Assembly (NCBI RefSeq): GCF_001675285.1
Contig: NZ_LSGQ01000001.1
Location: 124,001-188,000 of the forward strand
Origin: Elizabethkingia miricola
Lineage (GTDB): Bacteria > Bacteroidota > Bacteroidia > Flavobacteriales > Weeksellaceae
Reading direction: 5' to 3'
Length of the DNA: 64,000 bases
Part shown: positions 1 to 7,851 of the stretch, piece after piece
Layout: every line of letters starts with the position of its first letter
How positions within the stretch are numbered: position 1 is the stretch's first letter
Position numbers and translations under genes: made by a program
Notes under the pieces: generated by a model
Databases searched by the model: none
The model's input: the letters and a program-made list of their open reading frames with translations, nothing else
Told to the model about the DNA's origin: nothing

Positions 1-2
1 CT

Positions 3-407
3 CGTTTTGGCAGTCAGTGTGTTGTTGTCGCCATAGATACCAAAAGTATGAATGGTACAGAAAAAGTATTTGTAAACGGTGGAAAAATAGAAACGGAGCT
101 TGAAACCTTAATCTGGGCAAAAGAAGCTGAAAAATTGGGTGCAGGAGAAATCCTGTTAACGTCTATGAATGCTGATGGCACAAAAAATGGATTCGCACTG
201 GATATAACACAACAGATTGCCCAGCTAGTCAATATTCCTGTAATTGCATCCGGAGGAGCCGGTAAAATGGAAGACTTTAAAGAAGTTTTTGAAAAGACTA
301 AAGCCAGTGGTGCTTTAGCAGCGAGTATATTCCATTTTGGAGAAGTACCAATTCCACAACTTAAACAATATCTAACTCAACAAAACATTCCGGTAAGATG
401 GAAATAG
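3..407 (+). CDS. hisF: Imidazole glycerol phosphate synthase subunit HisF, 3' part only
   Basis: The window opens inside this gene. The reading frame is open from base 3, and the residues before the first internal ATG (48) already read as HisF (FGSQCVVVAIDTK). HisF is the TIM-barrel cyclase subunit that turns PRFAR plus ammonia from HisH into imidazole glycerol phosphate and AICAR in histidine synthesis. The visible part holds the late barrel strands, including the phosphate-binding loop GGAGKMEDF and a SGALAASIFHFGE segment typical of the C-terminus. It overlaps hisIE by 10 bases, which implies translational coupling in a his operon whose upstream genes lie outside the window. Confidence 0.95.
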   Translation, partial: RFGSQCVVVAIDTKSMNGTEKVFVNGGKIETELETLIWAKEAEKLGAGEILLTSMNADGTKNGFALDITQQIAQLVNIPVIASGGAGKMEDFKEVFEKTKASGALAASIFHFGEVPIPQLKQYLTQQNIPVRWK

Positions 408-985
408 ATTTTAATAAAAACAAAGATGGTTTAGTTCCGGTTATTATCCAGAACTATCTGACCGAGCAGGTTCTTATGCTGGGTTATATGAATCCTGAAG
501 CTTATAATAAAACCAAAGAAGAAGGAAAAGTCACCTTCTTTTCCCGCTCAAAAAACAGGTTATGGACAAAAGGAGAAACTTCCGGGAATTTTCTGGAAGT
601 GAAAGAAATCTTATTGGATTGTGATCAGGATACTTTACTTATAAAAGTAAAGCCTAATGGCCCAACATGCCATACTGGTAGTGTATCATGTTTTGGGAGT
701 CAGTCCCGAAAAGGATTTTTATACGAATTGCAACATGTAATTTCGGATAGAATAGATAACAATATTGAAAATTCTTATACCAATCAACTATACAAAAGGG
801 GGATTAATAAAGTAGCTCAAAAAGTTGGTGAAGAAGCCGTGGAGGTCGTAATTGAAGCTAAAGACAATAACGACGATTTATTTAAAAATGAGTCAGCAGA
901 TCTCCTCTATCACTATCTTATTCTATTAAAAGCCAAAGGTTTTACTCTGGAAGATATAGAAGCTGTCTTACGCGAAAGACATTAA
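398..985 (+). CDS. hisIE: Bifunctional phosphoribosyl-AMP cyclohydrolase / phosphoribosyl-ATP pyrophosphatase
   Basis: The product of 195 residues catalyses steps two and three of histidine biosynthesis in the cytoplasm. The N-terminal HisI half carries the metal-binding signatures DCDQDTLL and GPTCHTG. The C-terminal HisE half is an all-alpha NTP-pyrophosphohydrolase fold with KVGEEAVEVVIEAK and the acidic ESADLLYH segment. The fused length matches the usual bifunctional protein. The ATG lies inside the last codons of hisF, and a strong hairpin follows the stop, so this is the last gene of the operon. Confidence 0.96.
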   Translation: MEIDFNKNKDGLVPVIIQNYLTEQVLMLGYMNPEAYNKTKEEGKVTFFSRSKNRLWTKGETSGNFLEVKEILLDCDQDTLLIKVKPNGPTCHTGSVSCFGSQSRKGFLYELQHVISDRIDNNIENSYTNQLYKRGINKVAQKVGEEAVEVVIEAKDNNDDLFKNESADLLYHYLILLKAKGFTLEDIEAVLRERH

Positions 986-993
986 ATTTATAA

Positions 994-1024
994 AATAGCC
1001 GGAAGTAATATCCGGCTATTTTTA
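994..1024. terminator. Bidirectional intrinsic terminator after hisIE
   Basis: A 10-bp perfect stem, AATAGCCGGA at 994-1003 and TCCGGCTATT at 1011-1020, with a 7-base loop and T runs on both sides. It separates hisIE from the convergent acetyltransferase gene and can serve both. Confidence 0.85.
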
Positions 1025-1552
1025 TGTTATTGTTTTCTCCATTTTATAATTAGTCAGCTCAACTCCTTCAAGATATACTTTTTGTTCTTTTAATATTTCA
1101 AAACCAATTTTTTGAAAAAATGGTTTAGCCGTTATACTAACATCTGCCATTAACAGAGATTGTTTTTCTAACAGCGCTTTTTCTTCAATAGCTTTATATA
1201 GTCTTTTAGCAATTCCCTGATGCTGATAATCTGCATGGATATACAAGTAATCAATATAATATCCATCTTTTAAAGATATAAAGCCTGTAATCTCACCATC
1301 GTATTCAGCAACAAGTATATATTGCCCCAATAGATTGTCATTCCAATGCGGCGTATTTTCTATTCCCGATATCCATACTTCTATCTGATCTTGATTATAG
1401 TCCCTACTACATACAGCAGCTATAGTATCTGCACACATACGCTGAATAGTACTTAAATCATTTTTTTCAGCTACTCTTATCTCTATTTCCAATATCTTAT
1501 GTCTTTCTTTAAAAATCTTCCCATCCACCATTTTGAGGATCATATTTGGCAA
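1022..1552 (-). CDS. GNAT family N-acetyltransferase
   Basis: The core of the product matches the GNAT fold: an N-terminal IRVAEKNDLSTIQRM strand-helix, then YILVAEYDGEITGFISL, and the acetyl-CoA loop region YLYIHADYQHQGIAKRLY (Q-x-x-G-I-A form of the R/Q-x-x-G-x-G/A motif). The substrate cannot be read from sequence. The first ATG (1552) makes the gene overlap its upstream neighbour by 44 bases. A shorter start at the third Met (1531) or a TTG nearer the GNAT core is equally possible, because the first 22 residues are not part of the fold. Confidence 0.85.
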   Translation of the reverse strand: MPNMILKMVDGKIFKERHKILEIEIRVAEKNDLSTIQRMCADTIAAVCSRDYNQDQIEVWISGIENTPHWNDNLLGQYILVAEYDGEITGFISLKDGYYIDYLYIHADYQHQGIAKRLYKAIEEKALLEKQSLLMADVSITAKPFFQKIGFEILKEQKVYLEGVELTNYKMEKTIT

Positions 1553-1868
1553 ACTCTTCTGTATCTGTAAATTCAGAAGCCGTCATACCTGCTTCAAAAA
1601 TAGCATCCTGATTCCAGCCGGCGGTAAAATATAACCCTCTGTTCGTAAGCAATGCTCCTACTTCATGCTTATTATTTCTATATTCCAAGCCATGTTCATT
1701 CTTTTGAATTAATCTATAACCATAACTTTCCAGTCTCTTTCTTAACTTATTAACCTGCTCTTCTGTAAAAGCTTCCAGATTCTCTTCATGGTCGAAAAAA
1801 TTCTCATCCTTTGATTGTTGCTCCCGTTCTTTGGTTTCAATCTTGAATAACTGAATATCGTAGCTCAT
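1509..1868 (-). CDS. Uncharacterised small acidic protein
   Basis: The product of 119 residues begins MSYDIQLFKIETKERE and has a charged helical first half (FFDHEENLEAFTEEQVNKLRKRLESYGY). A second half follows with GALLTNRGLYFTAGW and a Thr/Glu-rich stretch, ending in GGWEDF. There is no signal peptide or membrane segment, so it should be cytoplasmic. I do not recognise a family with confidence. It lies upstream of, and overlaps, the acetyltransferase gene on the same strand, so the two are probably co-transcribed and coupled. Confidence 0.75.
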   Translation of the reverse strand: MSYDIQLFKIETKEREQQSKDENFFDHEENLEAFTEEQVNKLRKRLESYGYRLIQKNEHGLEYRNNKHEVGALLTNRGLYFTAGWNQDAIFEAGMTASEFTDTEEFAKYDPQNGGWEDF

Positions 1869-2051
1869 ATCCGTTTAATTTTTTGATATATTTTTTGATA
1901 TACTCTAAACAATACGAAGTCACAAAGTTTTCATCTAACGATAAAAGTTAGCAACAAAAAATCAAATATTTTCCCTTTGTGCCTTATTATTATACGTTAT
2001 TATTGTGCCTTTAGTACCATCTATCTTGCTTTACGCAAAGTACAGTTCATA

Positions 2052-2729
2052 CTATTTATAATGCCGGAAAATTCCGAAATCACTTGGTGTCCATAGCGCG
2101 GCTTTTTGCCCTGCAGCTTTCAGTCCGTCATTTGCCCATGTATTGCATGTATACAGGAAATTGTAACTCCCCTTGGCATCATAAAAGGCATCATCATTTC
2201 CATACACAGCATTAGTAGGAATAAACATATAATTTCCCTGCTGGTCTTTATCAAATTTACTATCAATATATTCTACCAGCCTCTTGTATTGCGCCACAGT
2301 AAGCATAATCTTTTTGCAATCTTCTCCTTCCTTCATCCCTCTATAATAAGTTGCATGCATAGCAGACTGCCCCATCCAAAATGCAGCTTTAAATGCAGTA
2401 GAAAATTTCAGATCTGCCCATGTAGGTGTATCCAGATAAAAGCCTTTATCTCCCCAGCCAAAGGCAATATAATTAAAATCTGTGCTTTTTCCTTTAGTCT
2501 GTGAAAACAGAACCTTCTGACTCCAATCCATTAATTCATGTTTTACAGGAACTACCAGATCTGTATGAACTCCATTAGTCATAATATAAGCTTCTATTAG
2601 CTTTGGATCATCAGTTTTCTCAGCTCTTACAGGAATAAAGGGAATAAAGTAGCCCAATAACAAATATAAAACCACAATACCAACAATACTTCCTACCAGT
2701 TTAAGCGACCAGACTAAAATTTTACGCAT
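2052..2729 (-). CDS. DUF2459 / TIGR02117 family protein
   Basis: The product of 225 residues has one N-terminal hydrophobic segment (about residues 8-33) and then a periplasmic domain. Family hallmarks are visible: NGVHTDLVVPV, FGWGDKGFYLDTP near the middle, and a C-terminal YTCNTWANDGLKAAG followed by TPSDFGIFRHY. The conserved His, Asp and Cys recall an NlpC/P60-like papain-fold arrangement, which is an inference. No reaction is established for the family. The gene stands alone on the minus strand between the small unknown gene and the fimbrillin-like cassette. Confidence 0.85.
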   Translation of the reverse strand: MRKILVWSLKLVGSIVGIVVLYLLLGYFIPFIPVRAEKTDDPKLIEAYIMTNGVHTDLVVPVKHELMDWSQKVLFSQTKGKSTDFNYIAFGWGDKGFYLDTPTWADLKFSTAFKAAFWMGQSAMHATYYRGMKEGEDCKKIMLTVAQYKRLVEYIDSKFDKDQQGNYMFIPTNAVYGNDDAFYDAKGSYNFLYTCNTWANDGLKAAGQKAALWTPSDFGIFRHYK

Positions 2730-2837
2730 AGTTTTATCATATTAACATCTGATAAAAATAAAATATTAATCCAGATCTTTTATTTTTTTTATTGCAAATT
2801 ATTCATTTTCCTTCTGTTTGCTTATAATGATAATGCA

Positions 2838-2879
2838 TAAAACAGAGGCCGCCTTAAAAAGGCGACCCCTGTTTTATAT
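2838..2879. terminator. Terminator of the fimbrillin-like lipoprotein gene
   Basis: An extended inverted repeat with AAAACAG and CGCCTT in the left arm and AAGGCG and CTGTTTT in the right, interrupted by a 4-base internal mismatch. It lies just past the stop of the minus-strand gene that ends at 2894. Confidence 0.75.
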
Positions 2880-2893
2880 ATTAGTAAATAAGC

Positions 2894-4576
2894 TTATGCT
2901 CTTACACAACGTATTGTTGATCTAAAAGGATATACTGTTGTTACTTCATCTACAGAATTAAGAGTCATTGTACCATCACCATTATATCGAGATGTCCACC
3001 GGAGAACCTTTGTATGATCATCAGCCCAGATATTTAATTCCAGATCGTTGATAGGCCCATCTGTTTGTTTTATAAAAAAAGCATGCTTAATGTAATTACC
3101 GTTAAGATACTCACCTGCTATTGGAAAGAACAGTTTTTGTGCAAGTTCGGGATAGGCAGTATTAATAACAGAGCCCGGGTCCAGATCGTATTCATAACCA
3201 GCTACTCCGTTAGCAGTAGAAAGCGTACTGGCAGGAGTTGAATAATAAAAAGGTACCCTGCTATAATTCCGTCCTATAAATGTATCCTTTAATTCTTTTA
3301 TCGTAGGTAATCTCCATACTCCCGCAGGATAAATAGCCTCACAAACATTACTGTCATAGTTAGCTCCCCAATGGTAATATCCAGTCTCACCAGCACTGGA
3401 TCCAACAAAATAGGCTCTTCTAGGATTCGGATCAAAGATCCTCGTTCCCAGTACTGGATCCTCTTTCCATGAAATATTACTCCTTGCCCATGTAATGCCT
3501 CCAACTTTAACCCCAGACTCTATTAATCTCACATTTAGGTTGTAAGCATTATTATATGCCAGAGTAAAGGCATTGTTATTAAATGGTATATTTGTATTAT
3601 CCGGTATTGTAACTGTTGTATCACTTCCTCCGTAGGTATCTTTTTTTACAATTCCTGTAGCATTAACCTGAAGGCTTAATCCTTTTGCAGAAACAGCCGT
3701 CGTATTGTCTACCGTATAATAAGTATATGTCTTTAGTGTATTATTCCCATTACTGATTGGTGTAACATCATTGGAAGCATATGCCGTTGTATTGGAATAT
3801 AAACCTGTAAAAACATTTAAATCACCATATTTCAAAAGGTTAACATTTAAGTTTTTAACAGGGTTAGCATTCATTGTTCCAAACATTCCGCGGCTGTCAA
3901 CTGAAATATTCACCCGGGCTGTGTTATGATTAAAGACAATTTTAAGATAATTGTTTCCATATTGGGCACTCAGGCTTCCATTGGCTATTAATACATCTTT
4001 ATTCTTCAGATCACTTTTAGCCACTACACCATTGGTAGTTGCCGGTAGTGTTGTTTCATTTGTAGAGAAAGCATACCAGTTATAGGTTTTACCCGCGTCA
4101 ATTTTGATAGCAGGATCTGTTCCGGAAGTAGCATCTACATTTGCCACTGGCGAGGTGTGGTTAATATCGGCTGAATTATAGATCATCAGACGGTATTTAA
4201 TTCCGGCTGTCATTGGTGAAGCACTTGCCATTCCGGTTATTTTTGCAGAAGAGGCAACCGCACTATTGTTTAATCCATTAGGTCCCGATTTCTCAACACT
4301 TACCTGAGCATCGAATCCGTTTAAATTAAGTATTCTATTCTCTGCAATAAATTGCCCTTCTGAGCTCCCGTTTACTATTTTATTAGAAGCTACAGCTGAT
4401 GCCTGAACAGCAGTATTATCAGTAATTCCTGTAATTTTGACATTCAAAACAGTTCCGTTTATGTCTTCTTTTGGAGTGTCATTTTCTCTGGAAGAACAGG
4501 AATTAATACTTATTAACCCCAGACATAATACGCCTGATGCAATACCATATTTTATAGAATTATAAATCGTATTCAT
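2894..4576 (-). CDS. Fimbrillin-like (Mfa-like) lipoprotein with C-terminal FISUMP-type domain
   Basis: I chose the ATG at 4576, 19 bases after the upstream small gene stops; an in-frame ATG at 4606 would overlap that gene. The product starts with a lipoprotein signal peptide (VLCLGLISINSC), so it should be an outer-membrane or surface lipoprotein. The N-terminal region resembles Mfa_like_1 fimbrillins: LNVKITGI, then KYRLMIYNS and YLKIVFNHNTARVNISVD. The C-terminal part is a second domain: RRAYFVG, VWRLPTIKEL, FFPIAGEY and a final STIRCVRA, the signature of FISUMP/DUF1566-like C-type-lectin folds. It is a diverged paralogue of the three lipoproteins at 29.3-35.3 kb. Use as a pilin or adhesin is inferred from family. 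Confidence 0.85.
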   Translation of the reverse strand: MNTIYNSIKYGIASGVLCLGLISINSCSSRENDTPKEDINGTVLNVKITGITDNTAVQASAVASNKIVNGSSEGQFIAENRILNLNGFDAQVSVEKSGPNGLNNSAVASSAKITGMASASPMTAGIKYRLMIYNSADINHTSPVANVDATSGTDPAIKIDAGKTYNWYAFSTNETTLPATTNGVVAKSDLKNKDVLIANGSLSAQYGNNYLKIVFNHNTARVNISVDSRGMFGTMNANPVKNLNVNLLKYGDLNVFTGLYSNTTAYASNDVTPISNGNNTLKTYTYYTVDNTTAVSAKGLSLQVNATGIVKKDTYGGSDTTVTIPDNTNIPFNNNAFTLAYNNAYNLNVRLIESGVKVGGITWARSNISWKEDPVLGTRIFDPNPRRAYFVGSSAGETGYYHWGANYDSNVCEAIYPAGVWRLPTIKELKDTFIGRNYSRVPFYYSTPASTLSTANGVAGYEYDLDPGSVINTAYPELAQKLFFPIAGEYLNGNYIKHAFFIKQTDGPINDLELNIWADDHTKVLRWTSRYNGDGTMTLNSVDEVTTVYPFRSTIRCVRA

Positions 4577-4595
4577 GTTATTGTTATTTGTGTTA

Positions 4596-4802
4596 TTAAA
4601 AATCAAAATCAGTATTACCGTTGATATTATTGTTATTCCAGTCAGTAACAGCAGGTGTATCGGGATTTCCTATTCCGCCGGGATGTACCGTTGCAGAAGA
4701 CCCTGCTATACATTGTTCCGTTTCTACAAATTCCACTTCTATCATCGGTGGTAAGTACTCTTTTTTCGGAAAGTTTTCTTTTAATTTAGTTTTTCTAATC
4801 AT
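4596..4802 (-). CDS. Small acidic protein preceding a fimbrillin-like lipoprotein (diverged member)
   Basis: The product of 68 residues has no signal peptide. Residues 15-37 (EYLPPMIEVEFVETEQ, then CIAGSSATV) match the core of three other small proteins in this window, each also directly upstream of a fimbrillin-like lipoprotein (30840-31016, 32998-33174, 35317-35493). Its C-terminus is different: Asn/Asp-rich and ending DFDF in place of the RTIEW of the others. The spacing to the lipoprotein start is 19 bases, so the two are probably one transcript. Function unknown. The shared position and core argue that it is a real gene and not chance. Confidence 0.75.
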   Translation of the reverse strand: MIRKTKLKENFPKKEYLPPMIEVEFVETEQCIAGSSATVHPGGIGNPDTPAVTDWNNNNINGNTDFDF

Positions 4803-5289
4803 TTTTGTTTATGTTTTGTGGTTTTTATTCAAGTCTATAGTAAGCTCGCTATTCATCTTACTCAATAATAACTATAGGATATAATTACAAAGCCAGACAG
4901 AGTACAGCTGCTCAAGTTGTGTTAATCGGAAAATTGGTATTGGAGTAATTAGGTTATGTTAAGCTGGACAATATTCCACTAAACAATCCATGAGGATTAT
5001 AACCTAAAAAAGGATTTTTATTTTACTAAAGTTCATCATTATATATTTGTTTGAGTGTTTTATTTGTGCAGCAAAAGTATGCTGAGTTTCAAAACAAAAA
5101 AATGACAGATATCTGTCATTTTTTTATGAAACACATAATATCTAAAACGGGTTTTAATTTTATTTGCCTTAATTCTTTTATATCATTAAAGCATTATTAT
5201 TTCGGATAAACCTCTGTATTATTTTGGGAGAACAAAAATTTCTGTATTTTAGCGGCCATTACACTAAACTACTTACAGGAGATATTTAC
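4803..5289. other. Divergent intergenic region
   Basis: These 487 bases separate the minus-strand fimbrillin-like cassette from the plus-strand permease gene. They hold a minus-strand TAnnTTTG match (5072-5079) and a loop-less 30-base palindrome (5096-5125). I see no credible gene. Start codons upstream of 5290 extend the permease frame only with residues that are not part of its fold. Confidence 0.6.
5096..5125. repeat. Perfect 30-base palindrome in a divergent promoter region
   Basis: Each 15-base arm is AAAAAAATGACAGAT, meeting its complement with no loop and ending in a run of seven T. It resembles a terminator but lies between divergent genes, where neither neighbour needs one. It may be an operator or the end of a short unannotated transcript. 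Confidence 0.6.
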
Positions 5290-6126
5290 ATGACAGAAAG
5301 CTTTGTACTTTTAATGCTATTAGGATTTGGTATCGGAACTTTAGGAACATTAATCGGAGCCGGTGGTGGATTTATTCTTGTTCCTATTCTTATCCTTTTC
5401 TACCCTGATTTATCACCGGAAAGTATCACAGCAATCTCTATGGCAGTAGTAGCAGCTAATGCTTCTGTAGGCTCTATGGCTTACATGCGCACCAAAAGAA
5501 TAGACTATAAGGCCGGGATTATTTTCGCAATTGCAACTATTCCGGGATCTATACTCGGTGTACTGACAACCAAACATATTCCGAAACATCAGTTTGACAA
5601 CATTTTTGGTATCGTTCTCATCATACTTTCCATATTCCTGTTTCTGAGAGGTGGAAAAGAGAAAAAGAACAATTCTGAAAAGAAAGTTACGGGCAGAATT
5701 CATCAGAAAATTACGGATAAGTATGGTGAAACCTATGAATATATCTACAATATGAAGTATGGTATAGCCCTCAGCATATTTGTAGGTTTCTTCTCCCCTC
5801 TTCTGGGAATTGGTGGAGGTATTATTCATGTACCAGCTATGGTGGAATGGTTACAGTTCCCCGTGCATATAGCCACTGCAACATCACATTTTATTCTGGC
5901 GATTATGTCTACAGTAAGCGTTATAGTACACTATTTCGAAGGTAGCTACAATGATCCAAAAATTCTAAAAATGGTAGCTGCTCTTATTTTGGGTGTTATT
6001 CCCGGAGCTTTCCTGGGCGCTTATTTCTCCAGAAAAGTAAAAGGTAAGTTTATTATAAAGGCGCTGGCTATTTCACTAGCTCTTGTAGGCATCCGCATCC
6101 TTATTGCCAGTATGCACCTCCTTTAA
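5290..6126 (+). CDS. TauE/SafE family sulfite/organosulfur exporter-like permease
   Basis: The product of 278 residues is an integral membrane protein with about eight hydrophobic segments. The two half-repeats of the family are visible: LGTLIGAGGGFILVPIL near the N-terminus and SPLLGIGGGIIHVPAMV after the central charged loop (residues about 118-140, EKKNNSEKKV). The family moves sulfite, sulfonates or related anions across the inner membrane; the substrate here is unknown. I chose the ATG at 5290 because the fold starts there and AGGAG lies about 10 bases upstream, which is unusual in this largely SD-free genome. The gene appears to be transcribed alone. Confidence 0.9.
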   Translation: MTESFVLLMLLGFGIGTLGTLIGAGGGFILVPILILFYPDLSPESITAISMAVVAANASVGSMAYMRTKRIDYKAGIIFAIATIPGSILGVLTTKHIPKHQFDNIFGIVLIILSIFLFLRGGKEKKNNSEKKVTGRIHQKITDKYGETYEYIYNMKYGIALSIFVGFFSPLLGIGGGIIHVPAMVEWLQFPVHIATATSHFILAIMSTVSVIVHYFEGSYNDPKILKMVAALILGVIPGAFLGAYFSRKVKGKFIIKALAISLALVGIRILIASMHLL

Positions 6127-6238
6127 ATACGGCTTAAATTTATTTTCATCCCTTTCGGCAAGTAAATTCTTCCACTCGGCTGATTGTTTTTGACAAGCTC
6201 AGGGTATTTCCTGAATTTTGTCTCATAAACTAAAAGTT

Positions 6239-6898
6239 ATGGAAACATTTATTAAAACACTTATCTACATTCATGCATTTTTCGGCGGTATCGGGCTTAT
6301 AGCAGGATTTGCAACTATTATTGTAAAAAAAGGTTCATCCAATCACAAACTCTTTGGAAAGGTATTTTCCGCAGGAATGCTTGTCAGCTCTTTACTATCT
6401 CTTATCGTTGCTCAAATGCCTCATCACAAAAATCTCTTCTTATTCCTTATCGGAATATTTACTATTTATATGATTCTTGCCGGAAATGCAGCATTAAGTT
6501 TTAAATCCAGATCAAAAGAATCTGCATCCGTTAAAGACTATGCAATATCATATATAATGCTTCTTAGCGGAATTCTTATGGTTATTATGGCTGTTATCAA
6601 CTGGTCAGTAAACCAACAGTTCTCTATACTATATCTTATCTTCGGCGGCCTTGGCATCCTAATGAGCAGCAGAGATATTTCATTCTATAAAAATCTGAAG
6701 AATGTCCGGAATAAATGGATACACCATCATATCGGGAAAATGTCCGGAGCACTTATAGCATCTGTAACAGCATTTATTGTCGCCGGGCTTCATTACGGAA
6801 ATATCATTGGATGGCTGGCTCCTACCGTACTGGGATCATTCTATATATCTTATTGGATCAGGAAAACTAAAGTAAAAACAAAGACTTCCAATTATTGA
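6239..6898 (+). CDS. Predicted inner-membrane protein
   Basis: The product of 219 residues has about six or seven hydrophobic helices and short loops. It opens with TLIYIHAFFGGIGLIAGF and a following KKGSSNHKLFGKVF, a pattern seen in uncharacterised bacterial membrane proteins of the DUF2306 type; the assignment is tentative. A His pair (KWIHHHIGKMSGA) and HYGNIIGW near the C-terminus could bind metal or haem, which is an inference. I chose ATG 6239 over a TTG at 6218. The gene sits between the permease and the DsbA-like gene, with no operon link visible. Confidence 0.75.
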   Translation: METFIKTLIYIHAFFGGIGLIAGFATIIVKKGSSNHKLFGKVFSAGMLVSSLLSLIVAQMPHHKNLFLFLIGIFTIYMILAGNAALSFKSRSKESASVKDYAISYIMLLSGILMVIMAVINWSVNQQFSILYLIFGGLGILMSSRDISFYKNLKNVRNKWIHHHIGKMSGALIASVTAFIVAGLHYGNIIGWLAPTVLGSFYISYWIRKTKVKTKTSNY

Positions 6899-6919
6899 TT
6901 TCATAGATTAATATTATAG

Positions 6920-6951
6920 TTGACATTGCCCCTCTTTCGATAGTATCTTTG
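6920..6951 (+). promoter_or_regulatory. Bacteroidota-type promoter of the DsbA-like gene
   Basis: TTGAC at 6920-6924 and TATCTTTG at 6944-6951 match the -33 TTG and -7 TAnnTTTG elements, 21 bases apart. The expected start site lies a few bases before ATG 6965, giving a very short leader. Confidence 0.75.
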
Positions 6952-6964
6952 TATAAAAATAAAT

Positions 6965-7699
6965 ATGAGCACAGATAATAAATTACATATTGAGGTTTGG
7001 AGTGATGTTGTATGCCCTTTCTGTTTTATCGGAAAAAGACATTACGAACAGGCCTTAGCACAATTTGAACATGCTGACGATGTTGTACTGGAATGGAAAA
7101 GTTACCAATTGGATCCAGAATTTGTACAGTCTGAGGAAAGATATGATCTGGAACAAGGTCTTGCTAAAAAGTACAACAGACCTGTAGAAGCTATCCATGC
7201 AATGCAGCAGCAGATTACCAATACAGCTAAAGAATCAGGCTTGGATTTTGATTTTAGTAAAGCGGTTACTTTCAATACATTTCAGGCGCACAGAGTACTT
7301 CATAAAGCGAAGGAAAAAGGATTAGGTGATAAAGCAAAAGAAGCATTCTTTTCAGACTATTTTGAAAAAGGACAAGACCTTGGTAACACCGATGTATTAA
7401 AAGCCGAAGCGCTGAAAATAGGTCTTACTGAGGAAGATTTCCAAGATGCCATCAGTAATGATGAATACGCTTATAAAGTAAAACAAGATATTCAGGAAGC
7501 CTACGAACTAGGCGTAACAGGAGTACCATTCTTTGTTTTCGATCGTAAGTATGCAGTATCGGGAGCACAACCTTCGGATGCTTTCCTTAATACACTGAAA
7601 GCTTCTTATGACGACTGGAAAGAAAAGCAGAAAACAACACCGTTTATCAATGTATCGGAGCAAGGTGCTTCATGCGATATTAACGGAGATTGTGATTAA
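6965..7699 (+). CDS. DsbA family oxidoreductase, FrnE-like
   Basis: The product of 244 residues has a thioredoxin fold with an all-helical insert. The redox motif CPFC is at residues 17-20 (WSDVVCPFCFIGK), and the cis-Pro loop is GVTGVPFFVFD near residue 180. There is no signal peptide, so it acts in the cytoplasm, as FrnE-type proteins do. Family members are annotated as protein-disulfide or polyketide isomerases and are linked to oxidative stress in other bacteria. The C-terminal tail CDINGDCD holds two extra Cys, which may form an additional redox or metal site. It is monocistronic, with its own promoter and terminator. Confidence 0.92.
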   Translation: MSTDNKLHIEVWSDVVCPFCFIGKRHYEQALAQFEHADDVVLEWKSYQLDPEFVQSEERYDLEQGLAKKYNRPVEAIHAMQQQITNTAKESGLDFDFSKAVTFNTFQAHRVLHKAKEKGLGDKAKEAFFSDYFEKGQDLGNTDVLKAEALKIGLTEEDFQDAISNDEYAYKVKQDIQEAYELGVTGVPFFVFDRKYAVSGAQPSDAFLNTLKASYDDWKEKQKTTPFINVSEQGASCDINGDCD

Positions 7700-7711
7700 A
7701 TAAACATGAGG

Positions 7712-7742
7712 CCTCACAGATTTAATATCTGTGAGGTTTTTT
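7712..7742 (+). terminator. Terminator of the DsbA-like gene
   Basis: A 10-bp stem, CCTCACAGAT (7712-7721) with ATCTGTGAGG (7727-7736), a 5-base loop and a T tract. Confidence 0.9.
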
Positions 7743-7851
7743 ATTACAACAGCTGCAACAATCAGAATTCCCTGCAAATAATTATAAGATTTTTGATTTT
7801 CATAAGAAATATTGAGTTATTTTAGCGCCAAAACTATTAATTCACTTTTTC

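Noticed and set aside
4621-4884. An 87-codon plus-strand frame with a hydrophobic C-terminus
   Set aside because: It is antisense to the small protein gene at 4596-4802, whose core recurs in three other places; the frame is a by-product of that gene.
6185-6220. GACAAGCTCAGG element before the membrane protein gene as a mobile repeat
   Set aside because: It resembles short repeats I recall from other genomes and pairs imperfectly with CCTGAATTTTGTC, but I found no second copy in this window to support it.
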